From contig NC_134644.1 in NCBI RefSeq assembly GCF_030463565.1, positions 127,097,388-127,161,387 of the forward strand: DNA of 64,000 nucleotides, read 5' to 3'. The notes under the pieces were generated by a model that saw nothing but the letters and a program-made list of their open reading frames with translations, had not been told where the DNA came from and searched no databases. The DNA comes from Pelecanus crispus. Its lineage: Eukaryota; Chordata; Aves; Pelecaniformes; Pelecanidae. Every line of letters starts with the position of its first letter. Positions within the stretch are counted from its first letter, which is position 1. Below, in pieces: positions 35,451 to 45,436 of this stretch. A program made the position numbers and the translations under genes.

Positions 35451-37539
35451 CAGCAGTAGTATATTTACACACACACACATACATATACACAAATATACGT
35501 GTTACGCATGCTGAGCTTTGAGCCATAGTTCCAGTGGCTGCAGTTTGAATGCAGTTCACCATTTCTCAATTTTCCTATTGCCAATCCAGTTAGAGAAGCA
35601 ACGGTTATGATCTCTTGTAGTGTAGTGTCAGGACCAATTCATGCAGTAAATGCTACCTATAATCAATAGGAAATGCTTTCTTCCATAAGCTGAACTTGAC
35701 CTTTTTCTGCTGTGCTTCTAGACCTAGACATGATTTTTAACTCCCTTAAAGCAGCAGTGTACTGTTCTGTTGAGTCACTTGGTTTCTGTGTATGCTGGCA
35801 ATCTTTATTGGATTCAGCTACAACATTTATTGCAGAAAAAAATGTATTTCATTTCAGGAGCATAGATACATCTTTTTTTCATCATGAAAGCACAGAGAAT
35901 GCACACCGGCTCTCTGCTCTGATACAGCAAACATCATAAGTGGTTTTCTTTCTCCAGCAAAGTCAGTGCCATTAACTGTAAGTATATGATTTCCAACCAT
36001 TTGCATGTGAACAACAGAAGGAACTTAGGAGCACCCGGACTTTGTACGAATGATGCAAATGAATTAAATGACAGCAGAAGACACTCGTCTCATTTCTTCA
36101 CCAGCCAAACAGAAAGGATGTAATACTAAAAAGATTATTCCAGCTGTCCATAGAAATACCAAATGAAAGTCTGATCCTGACTGCAACAGGCAATAGTAGA
36201 AACCAACCAAAAAATTCCACAAAGTCAGATGAGCTTTAGAGGGTCCCTGAATTTCTTTTACCTGACAAATGTCTACACCAACGCTGCAACAGCAGAGCTC
36301 TCCTGAGTAATGGAAGTTCAGTTCATGTTATGTATGTGAAGCAGCTGGATCAACAACTGGATCATCATCTACCTGCGAACAGATGGGGAACCAATGCAGA
36401 ACACTTCTTTCAGTCTTAAAACAGCCACTTATGACGGGAGTGACTGATAAACCTGCCTATGCTTTTTTGTTTTGTTGTAGTTTCAATACTGAAAACAATG
36501 AGGGTCTTTTAAAGGCGGTTTTAATGTGGTACTTAATTACTAGAGATTTCGGCTTTTAGCAGGGGGGATGAGACATAAATGAAGCCTATATGGTGTAGGA
36601 ATAGAAAGCTCCTAAAGGTGAGGAAATGCAAAAGGAAGAAAAAGGAAGGACAGAGACATAAAAGGCAGAAAACAAAGTCAAAGAAACAAAACATAAACAA
36701 AGAAGTGATACTAATAGCAAGCATTTCCTTTCTAAATGTTACTAAGGTGACAAAGAAGTTATTCAGTAAATAACAAAGGAATATGCAGCTGTTTTGACAA
36801 CTGCATGATTGTAAACATTTTTACACAACCTGTAGAACATGAACCATTCCAGTTGCAACAAAAATTTTCTCAAGAACATTTCTGAGGCATACTCAAATCC
36901 TCTGATCAACACTATACATTCTGGAATCAAAATTAAATTTAAAAGCAGCTGTTTTAATAGAATTTTGTTTCATTAATATTTTTATTTTATGTGGGAATGA
37001 ATTATGAAATCTGGAAAGGTGTCATGGTGAAGAACTATTTCCCGTGTATCATTTCCAACTAGAACATAAAGATGAGGAGGAAGAGCGGGATGCATCTGCA
37101 GCCAGAACACCGTACACCATCTGAGTGCTCTTTGAGAGTGTTTTGGGAATGCTATCAGGTTGCCACTTCTGCTTCCTTCAGGGCTGCCCCCAGTCCTTTT
37201 CTAGATAAAACAGCCTGAGCATTATGGTAGCTGGGAGCGGGTTTTTCTTTTTCCCCCAGTAAACTGTACATTTGTGGGAAAATAAGGTTTAATGTTACCA
37301 AAGGCAAGAAAGCAAGGCGGAACAGGGGCACTGCTGGGAGAGGGACGAAGGAGGGAGCAGGGACTGAACAGATGGATACACAAGAGCCTGAATAATTTCT
37401 AACTCATTTCAGTCTGAACAACAAATGCCAAATATATTTCAGTAGTATTCCATGTGTACTTTAATATTTGGGAGAGGGGAGGAAACAGAGGGAGAAAAGC
37501 CACACCACAATACCCTGCAACTCAGGAAGGTGTGCAAAG
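35451..37539. other. Intergenic sequence upstream of ASXL3
   Basis: The minus strand up to about 36.4 kb may contain decayed gag of the gypsy relic, but no motif is clear. A (CA)n-like run lies at 35467-35482, and a purine-rich tract at about 36600-36690. Confidence 0.4.
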
Positions 37540-38157
37540 TCCTTTGCTTCGCACTTGGCGGCTACCTCAATCCTAGGTCATCCAGTAAATAACAACATCC
37601 TCCGGCAGTTTTACGAGCGCGGCACACCAACTCCTTTGTTTACACTGGAACAAGATGTTCTTTCCTGTTCCGACCAGAAAAAAGGAGCCAAAACGCTACC
37701 GCGGGATCCCTCCGAGCTGGCACCTCTGCGGCCGGGCTTCGGTTTGTCACATTTCGGCACGGCGGGTCGACACGAAGCGAGGAGGGCACCGGCGGGAACC
37801 GCCGCGGCCACAGAGGCGCCGGCCGCCCCGCCGCGCTCCCCTCAGCGCCGCCCGGCCCCGCCGCGGCCGCCGCCGGCCCCAGCCGTAAGTAAGCGCCAGC
37901 GAGGAGGTCGCACGCCGGGGGCGGGCCGGGCCCTATTTTCGGGTGGGTTTACCGAAAGCGCTGTGGGCGTGAAACGGGGAAAGCAGCGGCCTGCGGGCCA
38001 CGAGCGGGAAGGGGCCCCAGCCGCGACGCCGGCGCCAGCAGCCACGACCGACGACGCCGGCCGGCCGGCCGACCCGCCCGACCGCCGCCGCCGCCGCCCC
38101 CGCCCCGGCAGCGCCCTCAGCACCGCGTCCCCGGGGAGGTGCCCCGCCCGCCGCGCT

Positions 38158-38178
38158 GCACCACGGGAGTTGTAGTCC
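38158..38178 (-). promoter_or_regulatory. ZNF143/THAP11-type promoter element
   Basis: The minus strand reads GGACTACAACTCCCGTGGTG, close to the ACTACAAYTCCCA motif bound by ZNF143 and THAP11 near transcription starts of CpG-island genes. Confidence 0.65.
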
Positions 38179-38365
38179 GGCCGCCCTCCCTGCCGCCCTG
38201 CCCCCGCCGCGCTCCCCTCCCCACCGCCCCCAGCCCGGGGGGAGAGCGGCGCCGCGGCCGCTCTCGCGAGGCTTCGGCGGCGGCAGCGCTCTCGGGCGGC
38301 CTCCTCGCGAGGGCGGCCGCCGCCGCCGCCGCGGGGATGTTTGGTGCGGGCGCCATTCCCCCGCG

Positions 38366-38373
38366 TGACGTCA
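38366..38373. promoter_or_regulatory. Full palindromic CRE
   Basis: TGACGTCA, the CREB/ATF site with an intact central CpG, lies about 300 bp upstream of the ASXL3 start codon. Confidence 0.7.
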
Positions 38374-38470
38374 TAGTGCATTGTTGTGAGCGTAGCGGAG
38401 CATCCCTCAAGCTGTCAGCTGTGCCGCCGCCGCCGCTGCGGGGAGCCGAGCCGGCCCGGCCCCCTCTCCC

Positions 38471-38531
38471 CTCCTCCTCCTCCTCCTCCTCCTCCTCCTC
38501 CTTCTTCTCCTCCTCCTCCTCCTCCCCCGCC
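38471..38531 (+). repeat. (CCT)n polypyrimidine tract, probably 5' UTR
   Basis: An almost uninterrupted CCT repeat with one CTT interruption. The strand asymmetry allows triplex (H-DNA) formation, and in RNA it would be a pyrimidine-rich leader. Confidence 0.9.
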
Positions 38532-38659
38532 CCTCCCGCCCCGGGGGCTCCAGAGCTCGGTGTCACCGTATCATTGTCCGTGCGGAACCCCTCCGGGCCC
38601 CCCCGCCCCCCCCGGTCCGCCCTCCCCCCGCCCCCCCCCCCCAGAACCACCTCAATGAG

Positions 38660-38671
38660 ATGCAAACATGA
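38660..38671 (+). promoter_or_regulatory. Minimal uORF overlapping the ASXL3 start codon
   Basis: ATGCAAACATGA: a three-codon upstream frame (Met-Gln-Thr-stop) whose TGA overlaps the main ATG as ATGA. It has G at -3. Another ATG at 38655 lies in the same frame as the GC-rich overlapping ORF. Confidence 0.6.
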
Positions 38672-38721
38672 AAGACAAGAGGAAGAAGAAGGACCGCACC
38701 TGGGCCGAGGCTGCCCGCCTG
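38668..38721 (+). CDS. ASXL3: ASXL3 exon 1, coding part
   Basis: It encodes MKDKRKKKDRTWAEAARL, the conserved N-terminus of ASXL proteins. The KRKKKD version fits ASXL3 better than ASXL1 (KQKKKKE) or ASXL2. An in-frame TGA at 38656-38658 and an A at -3 fix the start. The exon ends CGCCTG before GTAGGT, in phase 0. ASXL3 is a nuclear chromatin regulator that binds and activates the deubiquitinase BAP1, which removes ubiquitin from H2A (PR-DUB). These residues are the basic tail and the first helix of the HARE-HTH domain. Only the first 45 residues of a protein of more than 2,000 are in the window. Codon use is GC-rich, as expected in a CpG island. Confidence 0.95.
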
Positions 38722-38740
38722 GTAGGTGCCGCGGCAGCAT

Positions 38741-38781
38741 TGTGTGTGTGTGCGTGTGTGCGCGCGTGTGTGTGCGCGCGC
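38741..38781. repeat. Alternating purine-pyrimidine tract (GT/GC), Z-DNA-prone
   Basis: 41 bp of strictly alternating TG and CG steps, starting 20 bp after the exon 1 donor. A second 41-bp tract follows at 39002-39042. Confidence 0.9.
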
Positions 38782-38906
38782 CGCGCGCGTCCCGCCGCCA
38801 GCCCGGCGCGCTGCCCGCCGCTTTGTTGCCGGCGGTTGGGGCCGTTGGGGCCGTTGGGGCGAGCGTGCGTGTGAGGGCGGGGGGGAGGGAGAAGGAGCGT
38901 GTGTGT

Positions 38907-38930
38907 GTGAGTGAGTGAGTGAGTGAGTGA
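38907..38930 (+). repeat. (GTGA)6 tandem repeat of donor-like GTGAGT
   Basis: Six tandem GTGA units after a (GT)n run. Each junction reads GTGAGT, the consensus start of an intron. Confidence 0.9.
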
Positions 38931-39001
38931 GACAGGGAGTGCGAGCGAGAATGAGGGAGAGCGTGTGAGGGACTCTGCGTGAGAGGGAGAACGAGGGGGG
39001 A

Positions 39002-39042
39002 GTGCGTGCGTGTGCGCGCGCGCGCGTGTGTGTGTGTGTGTG
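39002..39042. repeat. Second alternating GT/GC tract, Z-DNA-prone
   Basis: 41 bp of alternating purine and pyrimidine, with a (CG)n core and a (TG)n tail, inside the start of intron 1. Confidence 0.9.
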
Positions 39043-39345
39043 AGGGAGTGTCCGTGAGTGTGAGGGAGTGCCTGTGCGGGAGAGTGTGCGAGCCGGAGGG
39101 TGCGTGTGCGAGGGTTTGAGGGCGGGAGTGTGCGAGGGAGCTTGTGCGTGTGCGAGTTGGTGGCTGAGGGAGGGGAGAGGCCGGGGTGCCCCAGCGTGAG
39201 GGGAGCTCGGGCGTGCCTGCGTGGGGGGGGGGGGGTGTTGGTGAGGGGGTGCCGGGGCAGCCCGCTCCGAGCGTGGGTGAGCCCGAGCTGGCGGTGCAGG
39301 CAGCCCGCGGCTCTCCTCCCGTCCCCGCCTGGAGAGGAGAAATAG

Positions 39346-41667
39346 CTACGTCCCTTCTTCGGTGTATGTGTGAGGAAATGCCTATTCTTTTCTTCTTTTG
39401 CATGTGTGTGTGTGTGAATACCCAGGGATCGTTTCTATCTCTGCAACTTCATGCATCAGATATCCCAAGAAAATCCCTCCTTTTAATTCTAGAGAAAAGT
39501 GAAATATCTGGGAATTGCCTTTTCATCCCCTTAGTGCGGACAGGAGGACTGGGGTGCGGGGTGAGGACGTTGGAGAGAACTCTGTCCTGGGATTTCCCTT
39601 CACCCACTCTACTTCCCCCCACTGAGCAGGGAAATATCCAGGGCAGTCAAACCCACTTCTGGAAAGGCTCTGTGGCTCTGGAGACCTAGTCCATTCCCAC
39701 TTCATTAAGAAACTGTCTCCCTTACCCTACTGTATCTGTTTTCATGATTCCGTATTATTGTTTCCTAAGTGTAATAGCACACATTGTTTATGTTGTTTTT
39801 CAGTTTCCGAGTATGTATGGATTCTCTCCTTTCTAGGAATTTTACAGCAAACAGTTACGCACAATACAGCATGTATGGTCGTACACGTTTGTGTGTCTTC
39901 TGCAAAGTTGGGTCTGGTTCAGCTTCAGTTCGGTGCGTAGAAAGATGACAAAGCTAGAACGACAGGCTGCTGGTTATATTGCTTTTTGTGTCTACACCAA
40001 CTTTATCTTTTATCCATCGCTGATACAGACTTAATTGCTTAAGGAACATGTCTGTGCTAATGGTACATCTGTTTTTGGTAATGGGTATTGATATCGTATT
40101 ACTATTATTTGTTTAGCTGTGAAGCACGTTTCTTGTAAAAATGTTTTCACCTTGTATAAATTCCTACAGAGGAAGTTCAGCCTCTCTCTCCTACGTAAAT
40201 AATTATAAGGTATTAGACAGACACTACCTATAGATGTCTCTGTAAGCTGTACCGAGGTATTCTCATATGCTTGGTCAGTGCTAAATTCTGGTACGGCTCG
40301 TTGTACATCCTACAACATTTTGTAATAATGCGGCTTTAGTGAAGATGTTCTGATACAGTGTTGCTACTGTCCTCTCTTATTTCTCACGCTTGTTACAAAA
40401 GTTTAGCTGCTGTAAAATGCTCACCTTTGCCAAAATAATTTTGGCAGTGGCTGTTGCTACAGTATTTGTTTCTCCATGCTTTAAACTGGCAACATATTCA
40501 AAGGTCTATAAAATACATCAAATGCTATTCTAACTTTACTCTTTCAAGTTGCTGCTGCAGTTGCCACTACAAGCTGTATTTTGTTTGACAAATGTGCATA
40601 AAGGAATTTTATTGTATATCAGGTAAAATTGCTATTCCCGTGTGGTCCGATATATGGAGAAGTTTAAAGCCTCTGGAGAACAAAGGCTGAGCCAGTGCTG
40701 AGGAGAAGGGCTAAGACTCTCTCTTATTTTCATGATGTCATATCACCTCATGCTCCCCCCAGAAGGGTCATAGTTTGCTAAAATCGAGTAAAAATGATAC
40801 ACTGCTGTATATAAGTGGTGGAGATACACAAGGTCCACAGTGTGGTTTTGTCTAGCCTCCTGGGGTTGCCAAGTTATGGAGAACTTGTCCCAAGTTTATT
40901 ATGTGAATGATACATGGTGCTGCTCAGACCAACTACAGTCTTGCACCAGCCTTTGCTTGTATAGTGACATATGTTTGCAAATCACAGTAAAAGAATGAAG
41001 CCAAAATTGCCACTCCTTACAGTGTTTTATGTTAGGACCCTGATGGTTTGTCATGACTTCGTTTTCTTGGGATACGTCAATAATGTATTACTGCAAGGTT
41101 TGATTAAATCAATTTCTTTCCAACGACAAGTAAACAATGAAGTGATTGATACCTACTCACAAAAAATGACTTGTGAGTTACATAGATCAATATGTTGTAA
41201 AATTGTATGCTGCTGAATTATTTTTAGGAACAAGAGGTTGAATTAATACATACAACAAATGTATGGATATTTACGTGTTAAATTTTCTACAAAAGCACTT
41301 TACATGACAACAATATTGGGCTTTCAAAGTGAAGTGCTAAAAAGTATGAAATGACAGAGGTAACATTGCTGGCATTGCTTTTTCACTGTGTTGTGCACGT
41401 CCATATATTACAATCTAGACTTTAAATGACGTACTTCATGCTAGTTTCCCAAATACTTTAAGTACACTCACTAAAGCTCCTGATTTTTCATTTTATTTTC
41501 TTTGTTTGATGTGAGATGCCATACTTAATTTTCTATACACCTTTCAAACTCAGTCCTAAAATGTATTTTTCTTTTATGTTTCAATCGTACATACATAGCT
41601 ATTATTAGCAACACCCAGTAGTTTCCCAAACGCAAATGTTTCTATACTTATAACATGCCTATGAAGT
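39346..41667 (+). other. Intron 1 sequence, nothing recognised
   Basis: AT-rich unique sequence after the island; no exon or repeat is supported. Confidence 0.5.
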
Positions 41668-41790
41668 TAAGTATTTTGACCTCTGCTTTACCCATGAAGA
41701 GTTGAGGCACGGAAAGATTAAGTACCTTACTCAAAGCTGTGCAGGAAATCTGTGGGAGAGGCAGTTATGGTACCAACAGCGTCTCCGTAG
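41668..41790 (+). mobile_element. MIR/CORE-SINE relic
   Basis: TTTACCCATGAAGAGTTGAG, then GCACGGAAAGATTAAGTACC and TTACTCAAAGCTGTGCAGGA follow the MIR core (gaaactgaggcacagagaggttaagtaactt). It is an old, diverged copy shared in type with other amniotes. Confidence 0.75.
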
Positions 41791-44700
41791 TAGTTCTGTT
41801 CCATAGTCATAAAATCATCTTCCTTCTGTGGCTACACTTTCGCCTCATTCACTGTCTATTGCTATTTCTTTCACAGTAATTATGAGAGAAATGGATATGG
41901 TCATGTCTCTATATTTAATCTATATTGAAACTCATAATGCACTATGTAATAGTTACGGATAAAAAGGAGTACAAAAACTGGACTCGAGCCTGAAATCATT
42001 ACACAGCTCTCCATTTCCCACATTCACAATGAAAGAAGCAGAAGTACTTTAGAAAAATATATTACGTGACAGTCTTAAAATACATTGTAATGTGTAAGCC
42101 TAAGTGGTCAGGCTCCAAACTGACAGTCAGTGTTGCGTTTACTGTTTTTTGGTATTTGATTAAAGGGTCTTTGAAAACTTAAGTTCCTGCAATGCAGTGT
42201 TTTTTCAAGCTGTTCCCTTAATTTTTAAAACGTAAGCAGGAAAGGACTCCCATTATATTCAGCTCTTGCTGTAAATACCACGTATGTGATATAGGCAGTA
42301 AAGCAGGAGCCACTGGCATGTCCTGTATTGGAACTTGCATTTTGTGGAAGAAGTCTCCTGCAGAGAATTGAATCTTTCTGTCTGCGACATGCTGCTTTTT
42401 TCTTCATGCAAGTCTGCTTATCTTAGGGCAAGGCATAGGCCAGCTTACAAGCATTCCTGAGAAATGAACGCATGTGCAGGATCAGTGGAATGGTGGCATA
42501 CCACTAACAGTTCATGTTACAGAACCCATTTTGTAGAACATGCGTTTTTATGGACAAAATTGCAACCTGTCTTTACAACCTGCCAAAGGGCATATCTTTG
42601 ATGTAGACCCGATATGTCAACTCACTTTGTACTTTGCAGCAGACTACAGCAATACTTATGTGTGACCTGGGCATTATCTCCAAACCAGTTTTCTGCTTTT
42701 TGTGTCTGATGGATTAAGACAGAACACTTAAAAGAATGAGAACAAAAGAAAATCTTTAAAGGAAGGAGGAGAAACATCCTGTTTTTCCTCTGTCTTTCAG
42801 TTGATCCTCATTTGTTGAAACCATATTGGTGTTTTCTGGTCATACACAGAACTCATAAAAATTGAATAGAAAGGTTAAACACTTGAGTAGTTTAAGCAAT
42901 TTGTAATGATACCTTCCAGTTGAAAAAACTTGTATCCATTTATTTTCAGCTGTTCTTAAACTCACAAGGACTCTCAAGCAGTTGCTGAAAGTCCTGAAAT
43001 AGTGTATGCTGCTTCTTAATAATTTCATGCCATAAGATACTGCGTAAAAAATATTGAAATGAAAAACACTGAGAACAAAGCGTGTCCAAGGATACTCTGC
43101 CACACAAGAACTGATAACAGTTTTAAGTAGGTAGCAGTGATCCAACTTTTATCATTTGACTGCTAGACATGATCCTTTGTTATTTGTGGTATAGAAAGGT
43201 GAAAGAGGCCTGAGCAAAATGAGTGGAGGCTGCTCACTTCAGGAATGCAGAGCTCAGCGTATGTGCGAAGCATAGAACATCTGCCTATGAAGGGTGATAG
43301 TTTGTGGTAACATTTTAAAAGGATTTTTTATTAATAGCTTGCCCTTATTATTGCCCTCTTCTCTTTCCTGTAAGTGGTGTTTTGAAAGGCAGCTCAGTGA
43401 AGTCTCTACCACTAGTTGACAATAAAGCAGAAGAAAATCCCAAGAATGAGAACAGTAGTGCTTGTTTGGTGTTGGATCTCCTCTCCAGTATTTTTGCTCT
43501 TTCTTCTCCAAGTTTTATTCTGAAAGAAGGGTTTTCTTGTGTTACTGAAGACTATGTGCTTTATGGTGCTATGGAGAGTCCTCATGGTTCAGGTGACGTG
43601 TGCATATTGGGTGAGTAATATTCATACCATAATTCTTGTATTTCTTGCACTAGTTTCCTGACAGGATCCAGCTCTTAATTAAGAGTTGTTCTCTTGCTCC
43701 TGTAAACTTTAAGAAAATTAAACTTATTAATTAAGGAAGCCAATGCTGAAAAAAACCCATGAAAAGCAACAAAAGCCCATTGGAATTGTTAGCTTGCATG
43801 TTACTGTTTAATGTGGCTGGCTGTCCAAAAGCTGATTTTTGCTTCATCTGGTCTGCTAAGATAGGGTAGTTGAAACAGATTGTATAGCGGTATGGAAGTA
43901 TTTTTGCATTACATCTTCATATTTGAAGACCACAAATGAAAAAAAATTGCAAGAGTAACTTCTGTGTAGCTAGACCATTGATGATAATCCCTTTGACTTT
44001 TATCTTAAGTCTTTGCTTTTGTTACTATAAATAACATTTTAAAGAATTGTCTGAAAGGCGCTTCATGTATCTTTAAAAATAGGAAATTTGACATAACTTT
44101 GATTTATGGTATTAAGGATTTCTTTGTTGTTGGCTTAACAGAGACCTACTATTATTTCCATATTTGTTCTGAGTTAATTCTTTTTCAGACTTGCAGAAAC
44201 ATTGTGGCTTGGGAAGTTTTGATGGCCTTTCCCTTTGATCCACAATCAATGCTGCTTTGAAGAGCTATATTTTATTTTGGTTTGCTCTAGGGTTTCCTCC
44301 AATTTGTTTTATTCAAAGTAATTTTTGCACTTGTTAGACAAGGTTGAACCTGCACTTACTTTTTTTACCTCCTGTGGTTGTGTTTTAAGTGTCAGTATTT
44401 TATTTTGTTTGAAATAATACAGAAGTTAGTGTGGGTTTTTTTATTTTATTTTAAAAGGTGATCTACAAAGAAAATATAAATTTATTTCAGCTCACCATTT
44501 GCATTCTTCTAGGGCAGATTGAGAGGAACGAGATTCTAACTCTTATCTTGAGACAGCCCTTTAACCCTTTGCATCACAGACCTTTAGGAAGGCAGGAACC
44601 CAATTGAGGAATAGGACCTGTTCTCAGTAATGTCACATTACTTCTATCAAAGCAGGGTACCATAGGAGAAAACCCTTACAGGAACCTACATATGAGCATT

Positions 44701-44865
44701 CCTCAACAATGTGAAGGCATTCTCAGTGCCTTAAGGTATGATTTAATGCTCACTGTTATAGTGAATGGTTCTAGTGGCTCCTGGCTTACCTTTCTGTGTA
44801 GAAGAACCAGTATTTTCCTGTCATACTGCATGTTTCTGTTGAAATAACTGATCTGTTTTTTCTTC
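41791..44865 (+). other. Intron 1 sequence, nothing recognised
   Basis: No supported exon or repeat. Open frames of up to about 100 codons on either strand lack splice and motif support. Confidence 0.45.
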
Positions 44866-44960
44866 TTCCAGCAGCTGACAAATTTCTCACAAACAAGATT
44901 TGGTCAGCTGCATGCGGAACCAGTGGAATCACAGTGAAATAGTTTCCACTAACCACACCC
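44866..44960 (-). repeat. Left arm of a long imperfect inverted repeat
   Basis: On the minus strand this arm reads GTGGTTAGTGGAAACTATTT and continues to a GCTGACCAAATC segment. It is roughly 75-80% identical, by eye, to the plus strand at 45341-45436. The repeat family is not recognised. Confidence 0.7.
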
Positions 44961-45340
44961 AAGACCCTGCCCACCCTTCAGAGCTAGGTTGCTTTGGATT
45001 TGCTAGCCCAGTTCACCAATTCCCAGGATCAAACCGTGTCATTGCAGCATCCTAGTCTGGACCACGTAGCACACTGTCCTCAAGGCGAAAAGCCAAACTC
45101 ACTGTACTTCCTGCTGGAGCCTTTCTTTGTTCTTTATACTGTGACCAGCGTATTACAGTCACTTGGAGAGTCATTTGCTAAACTTGACCTCCTGGCTTTG
45201 GAGTAATAGGGTTTTTTTAAAGGTTGTAAGCTTCAAAATGTTTTCTGTTTTCCTGGGTATGGTGATGATAATCTTGGCATTCCCTGTAAATAGCAATAAC
45301 TAAATAGTGGCCTCCTTTTCTGCTATCAAGACTTGGGAGA

Positions 45341-45436
45341 AGATGTGATTAGTGGAAATTATTTCATTGTGATTCCATGGGTTCCAGCTGAAACTGACCA
45401 AATCCTCCTTTTGAGGAACTTACAGGCTGGAGGAAT
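45341..45436 (+). repeat. Right arm of a long imperfect inverted repeat
   Basis: AGATGTGATTAGTGGAAATT ... ACTGACCAAATCCTCCTTTT matches the inverted arm at 44866-44960 with a 380-bp spacer. Both arms keep a similar conceptual frame (SGNYFxVIPxVP), which may mean a repeat with coding origin or simply recent common descent. Confidence 0.7.

Larger units (their letters stand above)
37540..39345 (+). promoter_or_regulatory. ASXL3: CpG-island promoter and 5' region of ASXL3
   Basis: A 1.8-kb GC- and CpG-rich block surrounds ASXL3 exon 1. It contains a ZNF143/THAP11-type site (38158-38178), a palindromic CRE (38366-38373), GCC repeats (about 38316-38333), a CCT tract (38471-38531) and a C-rich stretch just before the start codon. 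The transcription start probably lies between the ZNF143 site and the CCT tract, but it cannot be fixed. The long open frames on both strands here (up to 428 codons) follow from GC richness and simple repeats. Confidence 0.85.

Noticed and set aside
38117..39403. 428-codon minus-strand open frame and several other long frames across the ASXL3 CpG island
   Set aside because: They are produced by GC richness and by GT, GA and CCT repeats (Ser/Thr/His and Pro runs). They oppose a well-supported exon and have no domain.
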